Below are positions 16,772 through 24,242 of a stretch of 27,740 nucleotides of DNA, in pieces. The stretch lies in NCBI GenBank assembly GCA_051306415.1, contig JBPPNE010000183.1:1-27740 (forward strand), read 5' to 3'. The stretch comes from CBDDRG01 sp051306415. Its GTDB lineage: Bacteria; Pseudomonadota; Gammaproteobacteria; Pseudomonadales; Porticoccaceae. Below the pieces are notes generated by a model. The model made no database searches and had not been told where the DNA came from. It saw only the letters and a program-made list of their open reading frames with translations. How positions within the stretch are numbered: the stretch's first letter is position 1; each line of letters opens with the position of its first letter. Position numbers and translations under genes: made by a program.

Positions 16772-18571
16772 ATGTCAGTACCATTGCTCAACGACCGCGA
16801 TATCGAGTTTCAGCTGTACGAGGTGCTGGATACCGAGGCGCTGTTGTCGCGCCCCCGCTACCATGAACACTCGCGGGAGATCTTCACCGCGACGCTGGCC
16901 ACCGCGAAGCGGATTGCGGAGAAGTACTTCGCCAACCACGCCGCCAAGGGCGACGCCCACGAGCCGACCTTCGATGGCCAGGGCGTCCACCTGATCCCCG
17001 AGACCAAAGCGGCCTGGGACGCCTTTGCCGAGGCGGGCTTTCTCGCCGCCCACCCCGATTACGACGAGGGCGGCATGCAGATGCCGGAGGTGGTGTTCCG
17101 TCTGGTTCTCGCCTATATCAACGCCGCCAACATCGGCACCGCGGCCTACCCCTTTGTCGCCGTCGGCGCGGCCAACCTGCTGCGGACTTTCGGCTCGGCG
17201 GAACAGAAGGCGAAGTTTCTGCCCTGGATCATGAGCGGGCGCAGCAATGGCACCATGGCGTTGACTGAACCCGCGCAGGGCTCGGCGCTGGGCGACATCA
17301 CCACCACTGCCGAACCGGCGGCCGATGGTAGCTACCGGCTGTTCGGCCAGAAGATGTTCATCTCCTGCGGCGATCACAACATTGCCGCCAACGTCATCCA
17401 CATGGTGCTCGCCAAAATCAAGGGCGCGCCGGTGGGGGTGAAGGGCATTTCGCTGTTCATCGTGCCCAAATTTTTGATCAATGACGACGGCAGCCTGGGC
17501 GAGCGCAATGACGTCGCGCTTGCCGGCCTCAATCACAAGATGGGCTATCGCAACACCACCAATACCGTGTTGAATTTCGGTGAGAAGAGCGGCGCCGTCG
17601 GCTATCTGGTTGGCGCGCCGCATCACGGGCTCGACTATATGTTCCAGATGATGAACGAGGCGCGCATCGGTATTGGCCTCGGCGCGGCGGCGATTGCCTA
17701 TCAGGGGTACAACCACTCACTCGCCTATGCGCGCCAACGCCCCCAGGGGCGGCTGTCCTCGAACAGGGACCCGCGTTCGCCACAGGTCATGCTGGTGCGG
17801 CACGCCGATGTGCGCCGCCTGCTGCTCGCGCAAAAAGCCTATGCCGAGGGCGGCCTCGCGATGTGCCTGTTCGCCAGTGCCCTGTTCGAGGATCAGCGCA
17901 CCGCGCCGCACCCGGAGCAGCGCACGCGGGCCGCGCTGCTGCTCGATCTGCTGACGCCCATCGTCAAATCCTGGCCATCCAAATACGGTTGTCAGGCCAA
18001 CGATCTCGCCATTCAGGTGCTCGGCGGCTATGGCTATGTGCGCGAGTACGAGGTCGAGCGGCTGTACCGGGATCAGCGGCTCAATCCCATTCACGAAGGT
18101 GCCGAGGCCATTCACGGCCTCGACCTTCTCGGCCGCAAGGTGCCGTTGAAAAATCGAGCGGGCTACCGCATTTTTGTCGAAGAAGTCGGCAAGGATTTGG
18201 CGATTGCTGAAATCCACGCGGATACCCGTGAGTTCATCGCGCCGCTGAAAAAGGCACTGGGGCTGCTCGACCAGACCACGCAATCCCTGTTGGCCCAGGT
18301 CAATGAGGATATCGATCGAGGCATGGCTAACGCCACCCTGTATTTGGACCTGTTCGGTCGCGTCGCTGCCGCCTGGATCTGGTTGAAGCAGGCCAACAAA
18401 GCGGCGCAGGGGCTCGCCCAAGCGGGGACGGGGGATAGCGACTTCTATCGCGGAAAATTACACGCCGCCCGCTATTACCTGGAGTGGGAATTGCCCGCCG
18501 TCGAGCAGCAGGCCGCGTTGCTTTGCGCCGCCAACACGGTGCCCTTCGCGATGCGGGACGAGTGGTTTTAA
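16772..18571 (+). CDS. Acyl-CoA dehydrogenase with C-terminal extension (DmdC/FadE-like)
   Basis: This 599-residue FAD-dependent acyl-CoA dehydrogenase would introduce an alpha-beta double bond into the CoA ester, passing electrons to ETF. FAD/substrate-binding segments are MALTEPAQGSALGD and QKMFISCGDHN. The C-terminal core has QVLGGYGYVREYEVERLYRD followed by IHEGAEAIHGLDLLGRK, where E442 is in the position of the catalytic base. About 140 further residues, ending HAARYYLEWELP, form the extension found in the long-form family that includes DmdC. GAGGGG lies upstream of the ATG. Its partner ligase is immediately upstream. It converges on the large kinase gene with 24 bp between stops. Confidence 0.9.
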   Translation: MSVPLLNDRDIEFQLYEVLDTEALLSRPRYHEHSREIFTATLATAKRIAEKYFANHAAKGDAHEPTFDGQGVHLIPETKAAWDAFAEAGFLAAHPDYDEGGMQMPEVVFRLVLAYINAANIGTAAYPFVAVGAANLLRTFGSAEQKAKFLPWIMSGRSNGTMALTEPAQGSALGDITTTAEPAADGSYRLFGQKMFISCGDHNIAANVIHMVLAKIKGAPVGVKGISLFIVPKFLINDDGSLGERNDVALAGLNHKMGYRNTTNTVLNFGEKSGAVGYLVGAPHHGLDYMFQMMNEARIGIGLGAAAIAYQGYNHSLAYARQRPQGRLSSNRDPRSPQVMLVRHADVRRLLLAQKAYAEGGLAMCLFASALFEDQRTAPHPEQRTRAALLLDLLTPIVKSWPSKYGCQANDLAIQVLGGYGYVREYEVERLYRDQRLNPIHEGAEAIHGLDLLGRKVPLKNRAGYRIFVEEVGKDLAIAEIHADTREFIAPLKKALGLLDQTTQSLLAQVNEDIDRGMANATLYLDLFGRVAAAWIWLKQANKAAQGLAQAGTGDSDFYRGKLHAARYYLEWELPAVEQQAALLCAANTVPFAMRDEWF

Positions 18572-18595
18572 GCGGAATAAAACGCCAGCCAGCGC

Positions 18596-21500
18596 TTAGC
18601 CGACGGAGTGTGACGAATTGGCCGTGGCGACATCCGGCAGAAACCGCTCGGCGAACTCCTCTTCAGGCACCGGTTTGCCAGTGAGGTAACCCTGCATCAG
18701 ATCGCAACCGGCCGCCTCGATGAAGGCCCGCTGCGCTGGCGTTTCAACGCCTTCTGCTATTGATGTCAGGCCTAAACTTTTTGCCAGCGCAATGATGCCG
18801 GCGAGCAGTGATCGGTCGTTATCGCCAGTGCGGTCATCAATGTTGACGATAAAAGAGCGGTCAATCTTGAGAATGTCGACGGGCAGATTCTTCAGATAGC
18901 TGAGGGATGAATAGCCGCTGCCGAAATCGTCGATGGCCAGCAGTACACCCATGCTCTTCAGTTGCAATAGTTCGTCTCTGCTGTGCTCAGGATCCTTCAT
19001 CAGCACGCCCTCGGTGATTTCGAGCTCCAGCAGTGATGGCTCAATCTGGTGCCGCTCAATCAAACCGGTGAGTCGGGAGGTGAGATTGCGCGAACCGTCG
19101 AGATCCTTGCCCGACAAATTGACCGCGATGCGGAGAGGGAATCCCCTACGATGCCAGGCGCGGATTTGCAGACAGGCCTGGTTCAGCACCCAGTCAGTCA
19201 CCTGAATAATCAGGTCGCTCTCTTCCGCCAGCGGGACGAATTCGATCGGACCTAGTAGGCCACGTTGGGGGTGTTGCCAGCGTACCAGCGCCTCCGCAGC
19301 GACGACTTTGCCCGTCTTGAGATCGATCTGGGGCTGGAAGTGGAGGACGAGTTGGTCGTGGTCAATGGCGTAGCGCAATTCGTGCTCCAATCCCATGCGA
19401 TTGGCAATTTCATCTTCCATGCCTTCGACATAGAAGCAGTAGCTATTGCGCAGCGCCTTGGCTTTGAACATCGCGAGGTCCGCGCGCTTGAGCAGTGTGT
19501 TGATGTCAGTGCCGTCCGAGGGATACATCGAGATCCCCACACTGGTCGATATGAACATCTTCTGCTGCAGAAAAACAAAGGGCTTGCTGAGGGCATCGCA
19601 GATGGCCTGAGCGACCTTGCCGACGACGTCGCGATCGCCAAGCCGCTCCAGCACCACCGTGAACTCGTCACCGCCAAGGCGGGCAATGAAATCGATCTCT
19701 CGCACGCAGCTCCGCAGCCGGTCGGCCACCGCCTTCAGCAATAAGTCCCCGACGTTGTGCCCAAGGGAGTCATTGATGTTCTTGAAATGATCAAGGTCGA
19801 GAAAAAGCACGGCGACGTTACTGGTATCGAGCTCGGCGCGGTTGAAGATAAGGCGCAGCTCCTGCATCAGCTTGGCGCGATTGGGCAGGCCGGTCAGCGG
19901 ATCGTGATAGGCAAGCTGCTTGACTTGCTTTTCTACCTTGCTGGTGTGAATCAGACGCGCGACGCGTTGCTTCAGAACGGCAAAATGCAATGGTTTGGTG
20001 ACGTAATCCGTTGCCCCCGCCGCAAAGGCGGTGACGATGTCGTCCTCGTTATCGAGTGCGGTGATCATCAGAATCGGGATGTCAGCGCCTAGTGGCAGCT
20101 GGCGGATGCGCTCACAGGTGCGGAAGCCGTCGAGCTCGGGCATGACGGCATCCATCAAGATCATATCGGGCATTCTGCGCTCGCAGATGGCCAGCGCCTG
20201 CTGGCCGTTCACCGCCTCTTCGACGGCAAAATTTTCGTCTTCGAAGATATTTTTCAACGCCATGCGGATGGATCTGTCGTCGTCGACAATGAGGAGTTTA
20301 TGGGCGAGCACACGGCCCCCCGATTTGTCCGCCTGCGGGAACAGTATCTTCTCCTCGAAATCCTGCCGCAGCGCCGCGAACTGTTCACTCAACCGGTCGA
20401 TAAGGCCGTTGGCGCCGTCGAAGCGACTATCTTCTCCCTGGGTTTCCAGCTGCTTCGCCGTCGCTGAAAACTGGTGAGCTCCGAAGTTGCTGGCACTGCC
20501 CTTGAGGGTATGGGCCAGTTCGCGAACACGTTTGGCGTCCTGCTGTGCCAGCGCACCTTTCAGCGACTCCAGATAGACCGGAGTGTCCTGCAGAAAGGCT
20601 TCAATCATCCGGTACAGAACGTCGCCAACGCGGTCGAAGAGCTCGCGCATAAAAAGAGGGTCGTAGGCCAACTGATCGTGGGAAACCAGGTTGGTTTCCA
20701 CATCTTTTTCAGCAGCACCATCGATATAGTGGTGGGGCAGCCAGAGCGGAAACTTCCCTTTCAGGGTTTCCAGGCGCAGGGGCTTTGCGATGAAGCCGCT
20801 CATGCCGGCCGCTATGCATCGCGCCTCCTCTTCCGCGCCGAGGTTGGCGGTCATGGCAATGATGGGCAGGCTGCTTTGGTCTTCGCAGGAACGTATGTGG
20901 GCGGTCGCTTCGTAGCCATCCATCACCGGCATATGGCAGTCCATCAACACCAGATGGTATTTTTTTTGCAGCACCATTTGCACCGCTTCACGACCATCGG
21001 CCGCAATAGCACAGGTGTAGCCGAGCTTTTCGAGCATGCCGATAGCGACCTGTTGGTTGACTCTGTTGTCATCGACAACGAGGATGTCGATTTCCTGTTG
21101 TGGTGATCGCGGCGGCGGAGCGCCTGTGGTCGCCACCGCGCGGGCAGCTTGAGCGGGCAGCCTGTGTTGATGGACAAAGTCGCGAAGCGATGTTGTTCGA
21201 AGTGGTTTGTCGAGGCTTAAAAAACCACCTTTATGAGGTTCGGCGCCGACGATAGGATTGGTCAGTATCACTACTTTGGCGCCATCCGAGACACTGGCGG
21301 CGAGGGCCCTGCCAAAGTCATCGTCGTGGCTGTCGAAAAGGCGGCCATCGACAAAAATGAAATCGAACTCCGGGTTGTGGCCCCGCTGTTGGTGCAGCTT
21401 TGTGGTGGCGGAAAAGCAGGAGGAGGCAGGGTGGCAATCGATACCCAGCGCAGCCAGTGTCTGGACCGCGAAGCCGCGCACGATATCGCTCTCATCGACA

Positions 21501-23065
21501 AAGAGAGCATGGCCAATGGTGACTTCGGCGAGCTTGGTCTGGTTGACCTTGGTGTGGCCGGTTTCAGCCGATAGATAGGGCAACACGAACCAGAACAGGC
21601 TGCCCTCTCCGGGTTTGCTGGAGAGGCCGATACTCCCGCCCATCAGTTCGACGATTTGCTTGCAGATGGTGAGGCCGAGACCAGTGCCGCCGTACTCCTT
21701 GGTGGTAGAGGAGTCGGCCTGGGTGAAGGCGTCGAAAATTTTGCCCTGAACCCCGGGTGCAATGCCAATTCCGGTATCCCTGACCTCGAAACGGAGGTTC
21801 TGTCGGTTGTCGGCCGCAACAGTGACCGACAGCGCGATTTCGCCAATGCGCGTGAACTTGATCGCATTGCCGATCAGATTGATCAGGATTTGCCGGAGTT
21901 TTGATGGATCGGTCAGTATCGTTCGACTCACCGCATCGCCGATGACGTAGCCGATGTCCAGCTTCTTGACGAGCACTTGGGTGGAAACCAGGCTGATGAT
22001 ATCGTCGAACAGTTCCGGCAGATAGACGGGTTCCTCGGCAACCTCAATCATGCCCGAATCGGTTTTGGAAAAATTGAGAATATCCTCAATCAGTATGAGC
22101 AGATTTTCGCCGGAAGTTTGCGCGACCTTCACATATTCTGTCTGGCGGGAAGACAACTTGGTGTCGAGCAATAGATCCATCATCCCCAGCACAGCGTTCA
22201 TCGGGGTGCGCAGCTCGTGGGTTACATTGGCGGCAAACTCGCCTTTTGCTCGCGCCATCTCCAATGCGGCGTCTCGGGCGGCTTTGAGATCCTTTTCGCG
22301 GGACTCGAGGACATCCATCATGGTGTTGAACGCCTGCTGCATGTCGGTGACGTCGGTCTGGCCTTTGATTACCGCGCGCACCTGGGGGTTGCCTGCGCGA
22401 GCCTGACGCATGGTGTCGGCGAGGTTCTCGATCGGGGTGGTGATGCGGCGGGAAATCCTGACCAGGACCAGGGAAAGTACCAGTGCAATGACGCCGGTAA
22501 TGAACAGGATGCTTTCAAAAATGGTCGTCTGGATCAAGGTCAGGGTTTTCTTCGACATCGACACGGCGACGCGCCCAAGCAAGGTCGGCGTCGCCGCGGC
22601 GTCTTCGCCGTTGATGACGTCGAAGGCGTCGTCAGCAATGTTTTCGGTTACCACCGGGGCGGTAAATACCCAGGCGGTGCCGATTTCCCGAAACTGGATG
22701 TCTGCTGCTTTGTCGGCCAGACCGCGCAGGGGATCGGTATTGCCGGTATCGTCGCGGTAGAGCACCTTGCCGTCGATCGACTTTATTTCAATGACGCGCA
22801 CATCGGGAAATCCCGCGATCGACTTGACGGCGTCGCGAGCGGCGTCCTCGCTCTGGTACAACAGCGCCAGCCGGCTCTGATTGGCAAGGGTTTGGGTGAC
22901 CTGGCGACCGAGCCCCAGCATTTGATCCCTGACGATATTGTTGGAGATATCGCCGATCGCAATCGCGATCGCGGCGGAAAGCACAACAACGCCGGTGACG
23001 AAGACCATCACCAGTTGATGACGGAACTTGAAGTGGATGCGCTTGCAACGCTCGAAGAGGGCCAT
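18596..23065 (-). CDS. Hybrid histidine kinase with three receivers, Hpt, GGDEF and EAL domains
   Basis: This single 1489-residue protein joins a phosphorelay to c-di-GMP turnover. Order: TM1 (about 16-38), periplasmic sensor domain (about 40-178), TM2 (about 180-203), HAMP, HisKA with H283 in THELRTPMN, HATPase (NLIGNAIKF, GGTGLGLTIC), divergent receiver 1 (about 515-640), receiver 2 (about 658-775, D709), Hpt (H852 in AHTLKGSA), receiver 3 (about 922-1040, D972), GGDEF (1131-1135) and EAL (EAL at 1258-1260). The cyclase site is intact and has an RxxD inhibitory site (R1122-D1125). The phosphodiesterase motifs NLSG, ITEG, DDFGSGYSSL, KIDRSF and AEGVET are present. The N-terminal half resembles BarA-type kinases. 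It lies 14 bp downstream of the binding-protein gene, its probable signal source. Confidence 0.92.
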   Translation of the reverse strand: MALFERCKRIHFKFRHQLVMVFVTGVVVLSAAIAIAIGDISNNIVRDQMLGLGRQVTQTLANQSRLALLYQSEDAARDAVKSIAGFPDVRVIEIKSIDGKVLYRDDTGNTDPLRGLADKAADIQFREIGTAWVFTAPVVTENIADDAFDVINGEDAAATPTLLGRVAVSMSKKTLTLIQTTIFESILFITGVIALVLSLVLVRISRRITTPIENLADTMRQARAGNPQVRAVIKGQTDVTDMQQAFNTMMDVLESREKDLKAARDAALEMARAKGEFAANVTHELRTPMNAVLGMMDLLLDTKLSSRQTEYVKVAQTSGENLLILIEDILNFSKTDSGMIEVAEEPVYLPELFDDIISLVSTQVLVKKLDIGYVIGDAVSRTILTDPSKLRQILINLIGNAIKFTRIGEIALSVTVAADNRQNLRFEVRDTGIGIAPGVQGKIFDAFTQADSSTTKEYGGTGLGLTICKQIVELMGGSIGLSSKPGEGSLFWFVLPYLSAETGHTKVNQTKLAEVTIGHALFVDESDIVRGFAVQTLAALGIDCHPASSCFSATTKLHQQRGHNPEFDFIFVDGRLFDSHDDDFGRALAASVSDGAKVVILTNPIVGAEPHKGGFLSLDKPLRTTSLRDFVHQHRLPAQAARAVATTGAPPPRSPQQEIDILVVDDNRVNQQVAIGMLEKLGYTCAIAADGREAVQMVLQKKYHLVLMDCHMPVMDGYEATAHIRSCEDQSSLPIIAMTANLGAEEEARCIAAGMSGFIAKPLRLETLKGKFPLWLPHHYIDGAAEKDVETNLVSHDQLAYDPLFMRELFDRVGDVLYRMIEAFLQDTPVYLESLKGALAQQDAKRVRELAHTLKGSASNFGAHQFSATAKQLETQGEDSRFDGANGLIDRLSEQFAALRQDFEEKILFPQADKSGGRVLAHKLLIVDDDRSIRMALKNIFEDENFAVEEAVNGQQALAICERRMPDMILMDAVMPELDGFRTCERIRQLPLGADIPILMITALDNEDDIVTAFAAGATDYVTKPLHFAVLKQRVARLIHTSKVEKQVKQLAYHDPLTGLPNRAKLMQELRLIFNRAELDTSNVAVLFLDLDHFKNINDSLGHNVGDLLLKAVADRLRSCVREIDFIARLGGDEFTVVLERLGDRDVVGKVAQAICDALSKPFVFLQQKMFISTSVGISMYPSDGTDINTLLKRADLAMFKAKALRNSYCFYVEGMEDEIANRMGLEHELRYAIDHDQLVLHFQPQIDLKTGKVVAAEALVRWQHPQRGLLGPIEFVPLAEESDLIIQVTDWVLNQACLQIRAWHRRGFPLRIAVNLSGKDLDGSRNLTSRLTGLIERHQIEPSLLELEITEGVLMKDPEHSRDELLQLKSMGVLLAIDDFGSGYSSLSYLKNLPVDILKIDRSFIVNIDDRTGDNDRSLLAGIIALAKSLGLTSIAEGVETPAQRAFIEAAGCDLMQGYLTGKPVPEEEFAERFLPDVATANSSHSVG

Positions 23066-23079
23066 CGTCGTTATCCGCG

Positions 23080-24021
23080 TCAGAGGATGAGGTCGATTTT
23101 CTTTCTGACGCCATCGGTCAGCTTGAGACCCAAATGGTTGACTGTCCGCTCATTCACGCCGAGCAATACATGGCGCAGGGGTTCCAACGTGGTCGGTGCG
23201 CTTGCGGGATTTGCCAGATATTCGTTGGCGAGGGTGCCGATCTGCTCACCCATCCGGTAGTTGTCGGGAAACACGGCAAACAGCGTACCCCTGCGGACAT
23301 GATTTGGGTTCGATGAAAAAATAATGATGTGCTTACTCCAGGCGGTGTCCAGCAGTACTGACAGCAGCGTCGAATCAATCAACTTGTCGCCCCGCAGGAT
23401 CCAGATGGCATCGATCGGCGTTGCCGCCGCGGTGATTTGGCGGTACTGCTCGGCGGCCTGGACCACGGAATCGGCTTGTGAAACGATCAGCGTCTTGTTC
23501 CGGCTGGCAAGATATTGTGCGGCGGGGTCCAAATCGGACTCCGCGGTTCCCTTTGCCGCAACTACATACACGTTTTTGACATCCGGTGCCAACAACAGCA
23601 ATTTGTCCAGCACCAGCCGGGCGTCTGGCGTCATCGATACGCCGGCGAAGCCTTCAAGCTTGCCAGGAACCGCTCCAACTATGACGGGGGGGCGATTCGA
23701 CGCCGCTTTCGCTTTGTCGATGCTTTCCCTGCCCAGCGCCAGCAATAGGCCCGGATTGACCCGGCTCACCGTCAGCTCGAGGTTGCGCGCGCTGTAATCG
23801 GCGCCCACCATCTCGGTGGTCGTGAGGCCTTTGAAGGTGGCGATGACGCCCCTGACGATGTCCTCATAAACCTTTCCGTAAGGCGCGCGCACATCCGGAT
23901 ACAAAATCAATAGCCCCGACGCCAGTGCGTACCCGGACAGGGAAATCGCCACCAGTGGCAGGAAAATCAGCGCCGACAATAGCTTTCGGTAGCGGCGGCA
24001 TCCTTGGCGTCGATAGGTCAC
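23080..24021 (-). CDS. Periplasmic substrate-binding protein, ABC_sub_bind type, without transporter
   Basis: This 313-residue protein has a basic N-terminus and a hydrophobic segment (about 14-32) ending in YALA-SG, a likely Sec signal peptide or anchor. The remainder looks like a two-lobed periplasmic binding protein of the ABC_sub_bind group: LLILYPDVRAPYGKVYEDIVRG, PGLLLALGRES, the mid-protein VKNVYVVAAKGTAESDL, IDAIWILRGDKL, and IIIFSSNPNHVRRGTLFAVFPDNYRMGEQIG. No permease or ATPase gene is adjacent. It is followed after 14 bp by the hybrid kinase, so a role as periplasmic sensor subunit is inferred. The start is a GTG with a weak ribosome site, so the exact start is uncertain. The ligand is unknown. 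Confidence 0.8.
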   Translation of the reverse strand: MTYRRQGCRRYRKLLSALIFLPLVAISLSGYALASGLLILYPDVRAPYGKVYEDIVRGVIATFKGLTTTEMVGADYSARNLELTVSRVNPGLLLALGRESIDKAKAASNRPPVIVGAVPGKLEGFAGVSMTPDARLVLDKLLLLAPDVKNVYVVAAKGTAESDLDPAAQYLASRNKTLIVSQADSVVQAAEQYRQITAAATPIDAIWILRGDKLIDSTLLSVLLDTAWSKHIIIFSSNPNHVRRGTLFAVFPDNYRMGEQIGTLANEYLANPASAPTTLEPLRHVLLGVNERTVNHLGLKLTDGVRKKIDLIL

Positions 24022-24118
24022 GGGGTCATCTTCTATTTTGCTTCATCGAAATTCCCGCATCTGCATTCATCGGGTGTTCCCTGTTCCCTGCTCCGTATTG
24101 CCGGACACCCGGCACTAA

Positions 24119-24242
24119 GGATGCTCTGAATATGTCCTTCGACAGGCTCAGGACGAACGGTAAGTTTCTGATTCCGTTGGTGGTGAGTCCTGAGCCTGTC
24201 GAAGGGTCGAACCATAACGGAATCGGGTTATTCAGAGCATCC
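24119..24242. repeat. Nested palindromic repeat element (REP/MITE-like)
   Basis: The element is built from three inverted repeats. Outer 14-bp arms (GGATGCTCTGAATA, 24119-24132, and its exact complement at 24229-24242) frame a perfect 19-bp pair (24136-24154 and 24187-24205; core CTTCGACAGGCTCAGGA). A third 9-bp pair, GATTCCGTT (24170-24178) and AACGGAATC (24216-24224), is interleaved with the second. From memory the core matches an extragenic palindrome seen in many proteobacteria. The right end touches the TAG stop of the receptor gene (24243-24245), so it may serve as a terminator or mRNA stabiliser. No coding function is seen in 24022-24242. Confidence 0.85.

Noticed and set aside
16775..17716. 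313-codon minus-strand open frame opposite the acyl-CoA dehydrogenase
   Set aside because: The plus strand carries unmistakable dehydrogenase motifs. The opposite frame is His/Gly/Val-rich and has no family signature.
22217..23260. 347-codon plus-strand open frame opposite the kinase gene
   Set aside because: It lies antisense to clear HAMP/sensor coding sequence, crosses a gene junction and shows no family motif.
24119..24242. CRISPR array or integron attC site at the palindromic cluster
   Set aside because: There are no regularly spaced direct repeats or unique spacers, and no integrase or cas gene. The structure is purely inverted repeats.
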